A stretch of DNA of 64,000 nt, from NCBI GenBank assembly GCA_963730115.1, contig CAVSQM010000007.1:1-64000 (forward strand). The letters run 5' to 3'. Each line of letters starts with the position of its first letter. Position 1 is the stretch's first letter. The stretch comes from DASQFQ01 sp963730115 (GTDB lineage Bacteria; Actinomycetota; Thermoleophilia; Solirubrobacterales; Solirubrobacteraceae). Position numbers and translations under genes: made by a program. The notes beneath the pieces were generated by a model that had not been told where the DNA came from, searched no databases, and was given only the letters and a program-made list of their open reading frames with translations. This document shows positions 29,620-38,176 of the stretch, in pieces.

Positions 29620-30873
29620 TCAGCTCGTCGCCGCCGCGACCCCTCGGTCGCCGCGCGTCGGCCCGTCCTTCACCGGCCGGATGTCGAAGTCGAAGATCCC
29701 GGTCGGCAGGTACAGCGAGCAGCATGCGTTCGGGATGTCGACGATCCCGCTGATGCGGCCCTCGATCGGCGCCGAGCCGAGCAGCAGGTAGGCCTGCTCG
29801 CCCGTGTAGCCGAACGTCTTCAGGTACTCGATCGCGTTCAGGCACGCGCGGCGGTAGGCGACCGTGGCGTCGAGGTAGAGGTTGTCGCCCGAGGTCTCGT
29901 CGACCGAGATCCCGATGAACGAGATGAACTCCGAGTAGCGCGGCTCCACCCGGCCGGGCATGAACACCGGGTTCGTCGTGACCCCGTACTTGTTCATCCC
30001 GTCCTTGATCAGGTCGACGCCGAAGTCGATGAACCCGCCCATCTCGATCGCGCCGCAGAACGTGATCTCGCCGTCGCCCTGGGAGAAGTGGAGATCGCCG
30101 CCCGACAACAGCGCGCCGTCGACGTGCACCGGGTAGTAGACGCGGCTCCCACGGGTGAAGTTCTTGATGTCGTGGTTGCCGCCGTTCTCGCGCGCGGGCA
30201 CGGTCCGCGCGCCCTCGCGCCCCACCTTCGCCAGCGCGTCACCGGACAGCGTGCCCGCGAGCACGCCCTCCTCCAGCGGCGGCAGCGCCAGCGGCGGCAC
30301 GCGGTCCGGGTCCGTGTCGATCAGCGCCTGCTCGCGCCGGTTCCACTCGGCGAGCAGGTCGGCCGACGGCGCGGTCCCGAACAGGCCCGGATGGGTGATC
30401 CCGGTGTAGCTCACGCCCGGGACGTGGCGCGACGTGGCGTCCTGCCCGCGGAAGTCCCAGATCGCCTTGTGCGAGTCGGGGTAGTGGTCGGTCAGGAAGC
30501 CGCCGCCGTTGTCGCGCGCGAAGATCCCCGTGTAGCCCCAGCCCTGGCCGGGCGCGTCGCCGTACTCCTGCGGCGGCTGGCAGGGGCCGAGGTCGAGGAT
30601 CTCGACCGCGAGCAGGTCGCCCGGCTCGGCGCCCTCGATGGCGATCGGCCCGCTGAGCATGTGGGCCACGCCGAGGTTGACGTCGCGGACGTCGTTGGCC
30701 GAGTCGTTGTTGCCGATCTGCGCGTCGGTCCACTCGCGGCACTCGACGCGGAAGTCGCTGCCCGGCTGCACCGAGCTCGCGGGTGGGATGTCTGGGTGCC
30801 AGCGGTTGTGGCCCGGCACCGCCTGGTCGGCCATCGACTTCGACTGGTCGACGGTGAATGCGACCTCGGGCAT
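29620..30873 (-). CDS. fmdA: Formamidase/acetamidase
   Basis: 417 residues, the usual size of the FmdA/AmdA family. Key segments are VAFTVDQSKSMADQAVPGHN and RWHPDIPPAS at the start, HMLSGPIAIEGAEPGDLLAV, the zinc/active-site stretch GGNHDIKNFTRGSRVYYPVH, GGDLHFSQGDGEITFCGAIE and YLLLGSAPIEGRISGIVDIP. It hydrolyses formamide or short amides to ammonia and the acid. GAGAAGGAGG precedes the ATG. It follows a transporter gene by 15 bases, precedes fmdB, and belongs to a four-gene operon with an alpha/beta hydrolase. Released ammonia could feed the glutamine synthetase encoded 5 kb away. Confidence 0.93.
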   Translation of the reverse strand: MPEVAFTVDQSKSMADQAVPGHNRWHPDIPPASSVQPGSDFRVECREWTDAQIGNNDSANDVRDVNLGVAHMLSGPIAIEGAEPGDLLAVEILDLGPCQPPQEYGDAPGQGWGYTGIFARDNGGGFLTDHYPDSHKAIWDFRGQDATSRHVPGVSYTGITHPGLFGTAPSADLLAEWNRREQALIDTDPDRVPPLALPPLEEGVLAGTLSGDALAKVGREGARTVPARENGGNHDIKNFTRGSRVYYPVHVDGALLSGGDLHFSQGDGEITFCGAIEMGGFIDFGVDLIKDGMNKYGVTTNPVFMPGRVEPRYSEFISFIGISVDETSGDNLYLDATVAYRRACLNAIEYLKTFGYTGEQAYLLLGSAPIEGRISGIVDIPNACCSLYLPTGIFDFDIRPVKDGPTRGDRGVAAATS

Positions 30874-30888
30874 CTCGTCCTCCTTCTC

Positions 30889-31527
30889 TCAGCGGCTGCC
30901 GCGGGTCGACGGCATCGGGATGATCGGGCGCGGTCCCATGTCGTTCAGCACGAGCCCGAATCCGACCCACCACGCGCAGAGCCCGTCGGCGATCGCGACC
31001 CAGCCCGACAGGTTGAGCAGGAAGCTGCTCTCCGGCGAGGTGATGTTGACGATCCCGGCCAGCGCGTAGACGACCGTGAGCAGCAGGAACGCGAGGAAGG
31101 CCGGCAGGTTGACGTAGTAGGCGCCGTAGGTGAAGAACGCGGTGAAGACGGCCCACACGAGCAGGTAGGTGCCGAACGAGTCGCCGAACCCGCCCACGCC
31201 GGCGACGCGGTCGAGCGAGATCTCCGGCCCGAACCAGCGCAGGATCATCGGCGTGGTGAACAGGAAGCAGGCGTAGACGACGCCGAACGTCGCCGCCGAA
31301 GAGGTTGCCGCTGCGGAACTCCATCAGCCCCGCCGATGAGCATCCCGAGCGCGCCGGTGCCGAACGCGACGGGCACGAACAGGCCCGCGTTGATGTTGAA
31401 GAGCTCAGCGTTGGCGAGCCCCAGCATGAGCACCGAGAACCCGAACGCGAACACGCCGAGCGGAACGCCGCTCGCGGCCGCAAGTCGGAGGCGCGGTGGG
31501 CGGGCTCGGGCGCGCAGTGGTGGCCAT
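30889..31527 (-). CDS. GPR1/FUN34/YaaH-family transporter, frameshifted
   Basis: About 212 residues after resolving shifts near 31500, 31480, 31340 and 31290. Six membrane helices are visible, including PLGVFAFGFSVLMLGLANAE, LFVPVAFGTGALGMLIGG, LLVWAVFTAFFTYGAYYVN and AFLAFLLLTVVYALAGIVNI. The LMEFRSGNLFG segment after helix three is the diagnostic motif of the acetate/succinate/ammonia-associated YaaH family. In this operon it may carry the acid or ammonium produced by the amidase, or the amide itself (inference). ATG 31527 follows GAGAGGACC. Confidence 0.8.
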
Positions 31528-31541
31528 GGTGGTCCTCTCTC

Positions 31542-32600
31542 TCAGCTCGCGAGCAGTTCTTTGAGGACGTCGTCGATGAACTTGCGGTCGACGGGGTTGG
31601 CGCCGCCGCCGGCGAAGTGACCCCACACGCCCGGGATCACCCGGAACTCCCCGTTCGGGATGTACTGCGACGCGTACTCCTCGTCCTCCGGCGGGAAGTA
31701 CAGGTCCTTCTCGGCCGGGCAGCGACGATGAGCTTGGCCTTGATCGACTGCAGCGCCTTGATGTGGTCGCCGTCGAACCCGGGCGTCTGCGCCGATGTCG
31801 CCGTTCTGCCAGGTCCAGAGCATCGTCAGCAGGTTGTTGGCGTCGCGGCGGTCGAGGAAGAAGCCCTCCCAGAACGCGACGAGGAAGTCCTCGAGCGTCG
31901 GGAACGAGTCCAGTCGAGCCTGCGAGTGGCCCATGCCTTGTAGACGCGGTCCCAGAAGAAGGCCTGCGAGAAGCCCCAGCCGGCGTACACGCGCGCCGCC
32001 GCGCGCAGGCACCTTGCCGGCTTCTCGTCGTACCAGCCGCCCTTGAACGCGTCGTCCGCCGGTCAGCGCCGCCTTGACGCCCTCGAGGAAGACGATGTTG
32101 TGCTCGCTGGTCTTGGAGGAGCCGCAGAACGGGACACGCGCGCTGCACCATGTCGGGGTAGCTGACGGCCCACTGGTAGGTCTGCCCGGCGCCCATCGAC
32201 CAGCCGGTGACGAGCGGCAGCGTCTCGATCCCGAACTGCTCGGTGACCAGCTTGTGCTGGCTGCTCGACCTGGTCGTAGAAGGTGACGTTCGGGAAGTCG
32301 CGCCTTGTCGTACGGGGGCGGCGTGTTGCTCGGCGAGGTCGAGAGCCCGTTGCCGAGCATGTTCGGGACGATGATGAAGTACTTGGCCGGGTCGAGGGCC
32401 ATGCCGTCGCCGATCAGCCACTCGTTGTCCCAGTGGAAGCCCGAGTACCACGTCGGGTAGACGATCGCGTTGCTCTTGTCGGCGTTGAGCTCGCCGAACG
32501 TCTTGTAGGCGAGCTTCGCGTCCTGGAGCGTCGCGCCGTGCTGGAGCGCGACGTCTCCGAGGTCGAAGGTCTCGTAGTCCTGGACGAACCTCTCGGCCAC
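31542..32600 (-). CDS. Alpha/beta hydrolase, homoserine-acetyltransferase-like, frameshifted
   Basis: About 350 residues. Reading across the shifts: FDLGDVALQHGATLQDAKLA, YKTFGELNADKSNAIVYPTW, the oxyanion region FIIVPNMLGNGLSTSPSNTP, the nucleophile elbow TGWSMGAGQTYQWAVSYPDM, the acid region PAEKDLYFPP and the His in VIPGVWGHFAGGG. The Ser-Asp-His triad is therefore complete. Breaks near 32305, 32270, 32145, 32060 and others each need one base removed. GTG 32600 has GAGGGGG upstream. It leads the formamidase operon and may be an esterase, acyltransferase or amide hydrolase supplying its substrates. Confidence 0.82.
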   Translation of the reverse strand: MAERFVQDYETFDLGDVALQHGATLQDAKLAYKTFGELNADKSNAIVYPTWYSGFHWDNEWLIGDGMALDPAKYFIIVPNMLGNGLSTSPSNTPPPYDKARLPERHLLRPGRAASTSWSPSSSGSRRCRSSPAGRWAPGRPTSGPSATPTWCSARVPFCGSSKTSEHNIVFLEGVKAALTGGRRVQGRLVRREAGKVPARGGARVRRLGLLAGLLLGPRLQGMGHSQARLDSFPTLEDFLVAFWEGFFLDRRDANNLLTMLWTWQNGDIGADARVRRRPHQGAAVDQGQAHRRCPAEKDLYFPPEDEEYASQYIPNGEFRVIPGVWGHFAGGGANPVDRKFIDDVLKELLAS

Positions 32601-32628
32601 TCGAGTACCCCCTCGTAAAGATCTTCCA

Positions 32629-32645
32629 TTCGGAAGTATTCCGAA
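32629..32645. promoter_or_regulatory. Operator-like inverted repeat upstream of the formamidase operon
   Basis: TTCGGAA (32629-32635), GTA, TTCCGAA (32639-32645) is a perfect 7-base-arm palindrome about 30 bases before the GTG of the first operon gene. The MarR gene ends 36 bases upstream. A binding site for that MarR protein is the simplest explanation (inference). Confidence 0.6.
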
Positions 32646-32680
32646 CGGGACCATAACGGGCCGCGACGGCCCCGTCTAGA

Positions 32681-33131
32681 TCAGCGGAGGGCGCTGGCGA
32701 GCTCGGCGAGCGACTCGAGCCACTGGCCGAGCTGGTGCTCGCCGACGTCGGCGAAGATCGTGTCGCGCTCGGCGGCGATCGCCTCGGACAGCCGGCGCTG
32801 GAGCGTCGCGGCCGCGCGGGGTGATGTGGACGATCACGCGCCGGCGGTCACGCGCGTCGGCCTTGCGGTGCACGAGGTTGTCGCCGACCAGCCCGTCGAC
32901 GAGCCTGGTGAGGCTGGCCGGCGGCAGCTGCGTGAACTCGGCGAGCTCCGACATGCTGTGGCCGTCGCCGCGGCTCAGCAGCGTGAGCGCGCGCCAGCGC
33001 TCGGTCGTGCAGTCGTGATGCGCGAGCACCTGCGAGAGCCGGCGCGTGACCCGCCGCTCGGCGTCGCTCAGCGCCAGGACCAGCTCCTCGGCGGTCGATT
33101 CCGACGAAACGATCACCTCGTGCTTTGCCAC
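32681..33131 (-). CDS. MarR-family regulator of the formamidase locus, frameshifted
   Basis: About 149 residues from GTG 33131 (VAKHEVIVSSE). Winged helix: DCTTERWRALTLLSRGDGHS, MSELAEFTQLPPASLTRLVD and NLVHRKADARDRRRVIVHIT. After TPR the frame shifts near 32820; removing one base restores AATLQRRLSEAIAAERDTIF to the stop at 32681, and the span is one over a multiple of three. It sits directly upstream of the hydrolase-transporter-fmdAB operon and divergent, with only 25 bases between, from an AmiC-like binding protein. It probably controls both in response to an amide, acid or aromatic ligand. Confidence 0.85.
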
Positions 33132-33156
33132 GTATGAGAGAGTAACCGGGCGGCCG

Positions 33157-34206
33157 ATGAATGAGTCCATCGACGTTGCGCTGGTCATCCCGCTGCACGG
33201 CTCGGCGGGGATCTTCGGACCCTCGTGCGAGTTCTGCGCGCAGCTTGCCGTGGCCGAGATCAACGCGGCCGACGGCGTGCTCGGCCGCGAGCTCCGCCTG
33301 TCGGTGATCGACGGGGCCGCGTCGCCCGACAAGGTCGCCGACGAGGTCGGCGCCCTCTCCGCCGCGGGTCTCGTCGACGCGGTGGTGGGGTGGCACATCT
33401 CCGCCGTCCGCCAGGCCGTCGTCCCGCGGGTGGCCGGCCGCGTGCCCTACGTCTACACCGCCCTGTACGAGGGTGGTGAGCGCACGCCGGGCGTCTTCCT
33501 CACCGGCGAGACGCCCTCGCACCAGCTGCTGCCGGCGATGCAGTGGCTGCGGCGCGAGCACGGCGTCCGCCGCTGGTCGATCGTCGGCAACGACTACGTC
33601 TGGCCGCGCGCCACCGCCCGCGCGGCGCGCGAGTTCGCGCGCATGTGCGACGGGCAGATCTGCCACGAGGCGTTCGTCCCGCTCGGCTGGAACGCATGGG
33701 GCGGCGTGGTCGAGGACGTGAAGCGCGCGCGGCCGGACGCCGTGATCATGCTGCTCGTCGGCGCCGACGCGGTGACGTTCAACCGCGCGTTCGCCGCCGC
33801 GGGCCTCGACGTGACCTGCCGGCGCTTGAGCACGCTGATCGACGAGAACACGCTCGCGGGCAGCGGCGCGAAGAGCACGCGCGGCATCTGCGCCGCGGCC
33901 GCCTACTTCGAGACGCTCATCACGCCCGAGAGCCTCGAGTTCGGGCAGCGCTACACGCAGCGATTCGGCGCCGACGCGCCGACGCTCAACAGCGTCGGCG
34001 AGTCCTGCTACGAGGGGATCCTGCTGCTCTCCTCGCTCGCGCGGCGCGCCGGCAGCCTGGACGTCGCCCGGATGACCGCGACCGCCGAGTCGCTGTCCTA
34101 CGGCGGCCCGCGCGGCGAGGTGCGCATGCACGAGCGCCACCTCGACCAGCGGATCTACCTCGCGGAGGCCAACGAGCTCCGCTTCGACGTCGTCGCGCAG
34201 ATCTGA
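33157..34206 (+). CDS. AmiC-like periplasmic-binding-fold protein without signal peptide
   Basis: 349 residues of type I binding-protein fold (branched-chain amino acid/amide binding, UrtA/AmiC branch): VALVIPLHGSAGIFGPSCEF, AVAEINAADGVLGRELRLSV, VDAVVGWHISAVRQAVVPRV, YVYTALYEGGERTPGVFLTG, RRWSIVGNDYVWPRATARAA, YFETLITPESLEFGQRYTQR. The start MNESIDVALVIP leads straight into the first beta strand, so there is no export signal or lipobox and no permease gene nearby. That matches cytoplasmic amide sensors such as Pseudomonas AmiC rather than a transporter component. Next to formamidase, an amide-sensing regulatory role is likely. No AmiR-type antiterminator is seen. Confidence 0.82.
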   Translation: MNESIDVALVIPLHGSAGIFGPSCEFCAQLAVAEINAADGVLGRELRLSVIDGAASPDKVADEVGALSAAGLVDAVVGWHISAVRQAVVPRVAGRVPYVYTALYEGGERTPGVFLTGETPSHQLLPAMQWLRREHGVRRWSIVGNDYVWPRATARAAREFARMCDGQICHEAFVPLGWNAWGGVVEDVKRARPDAVIMLLVGADAVTFNRAFAAAGLDVTCRRLSTLIDENTLAGSGAKSTRGICAAAAYFETLITPESLEFGQRYTQRFGADAPTLNSVGESCYEGILLLSSLARRAGSLDVARMTATAESLSYGGPRGEVRMHERHLDQRIYLAEANELRFDVVAQI

Positions 34207-34280
34207 CGCTCGGGTTCGACCGCGCCCCCGACGAGGCGTAGGCTGTCGGATCAGATCCGCTCGAAGGAGGTGGTACCGCC

Positions 34281-34466
34281 ATGTGTGTGGAACGCGAGCC
34301 GGATCGGGACAGTCAAAGCGACGACGAGCAGGCGTTGGAGGAGATCCGCCAACTGTTCGCGCGCTATCGCAAGATCGCTCGTCACGGCGTCGTGACTGAG
34401 CGCGACGAGATCCCGGAGGCCCCGGCCGACGACGTCGAAGCGGCTCCGGCGCTCGCTGCGCGGTGA
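34281..34466 (+). CDS. 61-residue acidic protein, paralogue of 8672-8863
   Basis: MCVEREPDRDSQSDDEQALE, then EIRQLFARYRKIARHGVVTE, ending PALAAR. It shares the MC-x-E start, the EIRxLFxRYR core and the C-terminus with the copy at 8672. Upstream, GAAGGAGGTG and a TAGGCT box about 35 bases before the start are conserved between the copies. No domain known. It begins a short run (this gene, a secreted protein, DUF1918) before glnA. Confidence 0.75.
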   Translation: MCVEREPDRDSQSDDEQALEEIRQLFARYRKIARHGVVTERDEIPEAPADDVEAAPALAAR

Positions 34467-34481
34467 GCTCGGCACGCGGGG

Positions 34482-34503
34482 GGGACCGGCAACCGCCGGT
34501 CCC
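34482..34503 (+). terminator. Hairpin after the 61-residue protein gene
   Basis: GGGACCGGC (34482-34490), loop AACC, GCCGGTCCC (34495-34503): a perfect 9-base stem 15 bases past the stop codon. It lacks a T-run but is well placed as a terminator. Confidence 0.6.
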
Positions 34504-34569
34504 GCCCGCAGACGCAAATCCTCAGCCCGGGACATCCACAGGGTGCAAACGACGAGACGGACGGCATGC

Positions 34570-34926
34570 ATGCGGAGAACGGGCGCTCTGGTGATCGTGT
34601 TGGCGTTCGCGCTCGGCGTCTCCGCGCCCGCCTCCGCCGCGGACCCGCCTCGATACGACGTGCCAGCGGGCTACCTGAGGTGCCCGAAGGCCACCGCGTG
34701 GAACGGCTTCTTCAAGTGGGTCTCGGCGCGACACACGAGCTGTCGGCGTGCTCGTGTCTTCCTGCGCGCGTATGCCAAGAAGGCGGAGCGAGGCCCGATG
34801 CCGCGCCGGCTGGGGGATTTCCGCTGCACGATCCGGTACTGGCGCAACGAGGAGGGTGACGTCTACGCCAGCCGGCATCGCTGCAGACGCGGAGGGGTCG
34901 TGATCCGCTTCTACGGGATGGTCTGA
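34570..34926 (+). CDS. Small secreted Cys-containing protein
   Basis: About 118 residues. Signal peptide MRRTGALVIVLAFALGVSAP with cleavage likely after ASA. The mature part is basic with four Cys (LRCPK, TSCRR, FRCTI, HRCRR), enough for two disulfides, and aromatic motifs TAWNGFFKWVSARH and FLRAYAKKAE. This pattern of AR.FL..Y between Cys residues suggests a conserved actinobacterial extracellular family, but I cannot name it. Start chosen at 34570; a GTG nine codons upstream is possible. No clear ribosome site. Confidence 0.65.
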   Translation: MRRTGALVIVLAFALGVSAPASAADPPRYDVPAGYLRCPKATAWNGFFKWVSARHTSCRRARVFLRAYAKKAERGPMPRRLGDFRCTIRYWRNEEGDVYASRHRCRRGGVVIRFYGMV

Positions 34927-34976
34927 CCGAGCCCTCGGGAGTACGCTCTGTGAGCATTCAGACCGAAGGAGGAACA

Positions 34977-35177
34977 ATGGTGTTCCGGGCTGAAGATCGG
35001 GTCGTCGCAGAGGCCGAGTCCACGGAGCGGCGGCCGCGCTCCGGGACGGTGCGTGAGGTCCTACGAGAGGACCCGCCGCGGTACCGGATCGAGTGGGACG
35101 ACGGCCACGAGTCGATCTACGCACCGGCCGCCGGCGCGTTGCGTGCCGAGCAGCACCCGATGGGGAACACTCGCTAG
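34977..35177 (+). CDS. DUF1918 small protein, paralogue of 9683-9883
   Basis: 66 residues: EDRVVAEAESTERRPRSGTV, REVLREDPPRYRIEWDDGHE, SIYAPAAGAL. The core is nearly identical to the copy at 9683. The upstream region is also conserved: TACGCTCTG, about 20 bases, then CGAAGGAGGAACAATGG here versus TGAAGGAGGAGCAATGG there. It ends four bases from the convergent glutamine synthetase stop. Function unknown. Confidence 0.88.
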   Translation: MVFRAEDRVVAEAESTERRPRSGTVREVLREDPPRYRIEWDDGHESIYAPAAGALRAEQHPMGNTR

Positions 35178-35181
35178 GCGC

Positions 35182-36687
35182 CTACCCGTCGAAATACATC
35201 GGGAACTCGTAGGGGTGCGGCCGGATCTTCACCCGGTCGGACTGCTCGCGGCGGAACTCGATGTACGTCGCGATGAGGTCATCCGTGAACACGCCGCCGC
35301 GCGTCAGGAACGCGTGGTCGGCCTCGAGCGCGTCGAGCGCCTCGTCGAGCGTCGTCGGCACGGTCGCGATGCCGGCGAGCTGCTCGGGCGGGAGGTCGTA
35401 GAGGTTGCGGTCGATCGGGTCGCCGGGGTCCAGCTTGCGCTCGATGCCGTCCAGCCCCGCCATCAGCATCGCCGGGAACGCCAGGTACGGGTTGGCCAGA
35501 GGGTCGGGCGGCCGGAACTCCAGTCGCTTGGCCTTCGGCGACGGGGAGTACATGGGGATCCGCACGGCGGCCGATCGGTTGCGCTGGGAGTGCTTCAGGA
35601 GCACCGGAGCCTCGTAGCCCGGGACCAGCCGGCGGTAGGAGTTCGTCGATGGCGCGCAAAACGCCATCAGCGCGGGCGCGTGCTCGAGCAGGCCGGCCGC
35701 GTAGTGCAGGGCGAGTGGTGACAGCAGGCCGTAGCCGTCGGCCGAGTGCATCAAGGTCTCGCCGGCCTTCCACAGAGACTGGTGGACGTGCATGCCCGAG
35801 CCGTTCTCCTCGAAGATCGGCTTGGGGAGGAATGTCGCGGCCTTGCCTGCCTGCTTGGCGGTGTTCTTGACGATGTACTTGTGGAGCTGCAGCGCGTCCG
35901 CCATCTCCAGCAGCGGGAGGAAGCGGAGGTCGATCTCGCCCTGGCCGGGCCCGCCGACCTCGTGGTGGTGGCTCTCGGTGCGGATGCCGAGCGCCTCGAG
36001 CACGATCACCATCGTCCCGCGCAGATCGCTGAGCGTGTCGTTCGGCGGCGCCGGGAAGTAGCCCTCCTGCGAGCGGTTCGTGTAGCCGAGGGCGGCCAGT
36101 CCCTCGCCACGCCGCTGGAACCCCTGGCCCGAGGTCCAGTGGCCCTCCTCGGAGTCGACCTCGTAGAAGGCCGTGTTGGCCTGCTGGTCGAAGGCGACGT
36201 GGTCGAAGACGTAGAACTCCGCCTCGGGCCCGAAGTAGCAGACGTCGGCGACGCCGCTCGCTCGGAGATGCTCCTGCGCCTTGATTGCCACGTAGCGCGG
36301 GTCGCGCGTGTATGGCTCGCGCGTGATCGGGTCGAGCACCGTGCACACGAGCGAGATCGTCGGCGCCTCGTAGAACGGGTCGAGGATCGCCGTCGAGGGA
36401 TCGGGCAGCAGGAGCATGTCGGACTCGTAGATCTCTTGGAAGCCGCGGATCGACGAGCCGTCGAAGCCGATCCCGTCGGTGAGCGCCTCCTCGTCCAGGC
36501 TGGCGAGCGCCATGCCCATGTGCTGCCAGGTGCCCGGCAGGTCGGTGAACTTGAGATCGACCAGCTGCGCGCCGTGGCGCTCGGCGAGCGCGAGCACGTC
36601 GCCCGGCTGCACACCGCGCCCGTCCGCGAGCGCCCGAGCGGTCAGTGGCTCGGCGATCTTCCCGTTCACGAGATCCGCAATGGCCAT
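35182..36687 (-). CDS. glnA: Glutamine synthetase type I
   Basis: 501 residues with GSI landmarks: DGIGFDGSSIRGFQEIYESD, FGPEAEFYVFDHVAFDQQAN, SHHHEVGGPGQGEIDLRFLP, NGSGMHVHQSLWKAGE and RNRSAAVRIPMYS. The adenylylation Tyr is in RNLYDLPPEQ, so activity is probably controlled by GlnE-type modification. It makes glutamine from glutamate, ammonia and ATP in the cytoplasm. ATG 36687 has GGAGGAGGAAC upstream. Length is slightly over the usual 470. Convergent with DUF1918 and divergent from lysE. Whether this is the housekeeping or an accessory GS cannot be decided here. Confidence 0.95.
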   Translation of the reverse strand: MAIADLVNGKIAEPLTARALADGRGVQPGDVLALAERHGAQLVDLKFTDLPGTWQHMGMALASLDEEALTDGIGFDGSSIRGFQEIYESDMLLLPDPSTAILDPFYEAPTISLVCTVLDPITREPYTRDPRYVAIKAQEHLRASGVADVCYFGPEAEFYVFDHVAFDQQANTAFYEVDSEEGHWTSGQGFQRRGEGLAALGYTNRSQEGYFPAPPNDTLSDLRGTMVIVLEALGIRTESHHHEVGGPGQGEIDLRFLPLLEMADALQLHKYIVKNTAKQAGKAATFLPKPIFEENGSGMHVHQSLWKAGETLMHSADGYGLLSPLALHYAAGLLEHAPALMAFCAPSTNSYRRLVPGYEAPVLLKHSQRNRSAAVRIPMYSPSPKAKRLEFRPPDPLANPYLAFPAMLMAGLDGIERKLDPGDPIDRNLYDLPPEQLAGIATVPTTLDEALDALEADHAFLTRGGVFTDDLIATYIEFRREQSDRVKIRPHPYEFPMYFDG

Positions 36688-36791
36688 CCCGTTCCTCCTC
36701 CAGTCGCAGGCCCGAGGGGATTGTCCCGCCTTTCGGCGCCGCGGTGTTGGCCACGGGGCCAAAGATCCGCCACCGCGGGTGGCCGTGCGGC

Positions 36792-36797
36792 TACCGT
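36792..36797 (+). promoter_or_regulatory. -10 box of a leaderless transcript
   Basis: TACCGT ends six bases before the ATG at 36804 of the LysE-family gene, which has no Shine-Dalgarno sequence. Confidence 0.45.
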
Positions 36798-36803
36798 GAC
36801 GCC

Positions 36804-37405
36804 ATGGGGGAGCTGCTCGCCTTTGTCGGGGTGGCGGTTGTCGTCATCGTCACCCCCGGGCAGGACACCGCGCTCACGGTGCGCAATACGCTCGCCGGAG
36901 GGCGTCGCGCCGGCGTCCGGACCGCGTCCGGCGTCGTCTGCGGCCAGGCCGTCTGGGCGCTCGCCGCGAGCGTCGGGATCGCCGCCCTGCTCGTGGCCTC
37001 CGAGCCGGCGTTCGTCGCGGTGAAGCTGCTGGGGGCCGCCTATCTCGTCGTTCTTGGCTGCCAGGCGCTGCTCGCCGCGGCGCGCCACGAGGATCACGTC
37101 GCGATCGGCGCCCCGGCCGCCCGCGGTCGCGAGCTCCGTCAGGGCTTGCTGAGCAACCTCGGCAACCCGAGATGGCGGTGTTCTTCAGCAGCCTGCTGCC
37201 GCAGTTCGCCGACTCGTTCCCCGGCCTGCTCGGGCTCGGCCTCCTGTTCTGCGCACTCACGATGGCCTGGCTCAGCGCCTACGCGATCGTGCTCGCTCGT
37301 GCGGGCGACGTGCTGCGCCGTCCGCGCGTGCGCCGCACGATCGACGCCGCCACCGGCACGGTGCTGGTCGCGCTCGGGATCCGGCTGGCGGCCGCCGACC
37401 GGTAG
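36804..37405 (+). CDS. LysE/RhtB-family exporter, frameshifted
   Basis: About 200 residues. N-terminal part: FVGVAVVVIVTPGQDTALTV, GVRTASGVVCGQAVWALAAS, VAVKLLGAAYLVVLGCQALL and RQGLLSNLGNP. The frame then breaks at about 37170 and continues one frame over as MAVFFSSLLPQFADSFPGLL and VRRTIDAATGTVLVALGIRL. Here the repair needs one added base (NPKMAVFF in homologues), the opposite of most breaks in this window. Six membrane helices, with the family's TPGQD-like motif in helix one. These proteins export amino acids or homoserine lactones. It appears leaderless. Confidence 0.85.
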
Positions 37406-37407
37406 GC

Positions 37408-38176
37408 CTACCGGGCCTGCGGCACCAGCGCGTACACCCGCGACGGGCTCCCCGTGCCGCGCACGAGCTTGAGCGGCGCCACGATCACGACGGCGCCGGT
37501 CGGCGGGAGCTGCGCGAGGTTGGCGAGCTGGGTGAGCCCGTACTTGCCCGCGCCGAGCACGAAGTTGTGGACCGGGAAGGGCGGGTCGAAGGAGTGGGCG
37601 GCGCCCGCGTCGGTGCCGACCGTCTCGACGCCGACGCCCACCAGCGGGCTCTCCTCGGCGATCCACTTCGCGCATTCGACGTCGAAGCCGGGCGTGTGCG
37701 GGCCGGTGTCGTTGGCGTTGAGGAAGGCGGCCTCGTCGTGGGCGCGGGCGTCCCAGCCGGTGCGGAACAGCAGCCAGCCGTTCTCCGGGCAGCGGGCCGT
37801 TGGCCGCCTCGAACTCGCGGATGTGGTCGACGGTGAGGCAGAAGTCGGGGTCCTCGGCGGACTCGGCGGACTTGTCGATCACGACGGCCGGCGCGACCAG
37901 CCGCTGCGGCGGCACGGAGGCGACGTCCTCGCCGTCCTTGCCGCTGATCCAGTGGATGGGAGCGTCGAAGTGCGTGCCGACGTGCTCGCCGATCTCGAGC
38001 CAGTCCCACGCCCACGCCGGCCCGCGGTCGTCGTAGCGGCTGATCTCGTGGCGGGTCAGGCCCGGCGTGTTCTCGAACGGCGGCGGGAGCTTGAGGACGG
38101 GCGTGTCCTCGCTGAGCGGCTGGGTGAGGTCGACGACCTCGACGGCGGACAGCATCTCGGCGAGCGACTGGGTCAT
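37408..38176 (-). CDS. Cyclase family protein (kynurenine-formamidase-like), frameshifted
   Basis: About 255 residues. The family motif HxGTHxDxPxH is present as EHVGTHFDAPIHWISG, preceded by VVDLTQPLSEDTPVLKLPPP. After NGPLP the frame breaks near 37787; removing one base restores ENGWLLFRTGWDARAHDEAA, leading to VGVGVETVGTDAGAAHSFDP and HNFVLGAGKYGLTQLANLAQ. The span is one over a multiple of three. These zinc-type hydrolases open cyclic or formyl amides, for example N-formylkynurenine. The ATG overlaps the stop of the ThDP enzyme (ATGA). Its place beside an anthranilate-type CoA operon fits a tryptophan/kynurenine-derived substrate (inference). Confidence 0.85.

Noticed and set aside
18252..32600. 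Calling recBCD and the formamidase-operon genes pseudogenes
   Set aside because: Catalytic motifs are all intact and breaks are single-base with the same sign, so indel errors are the better explanation.
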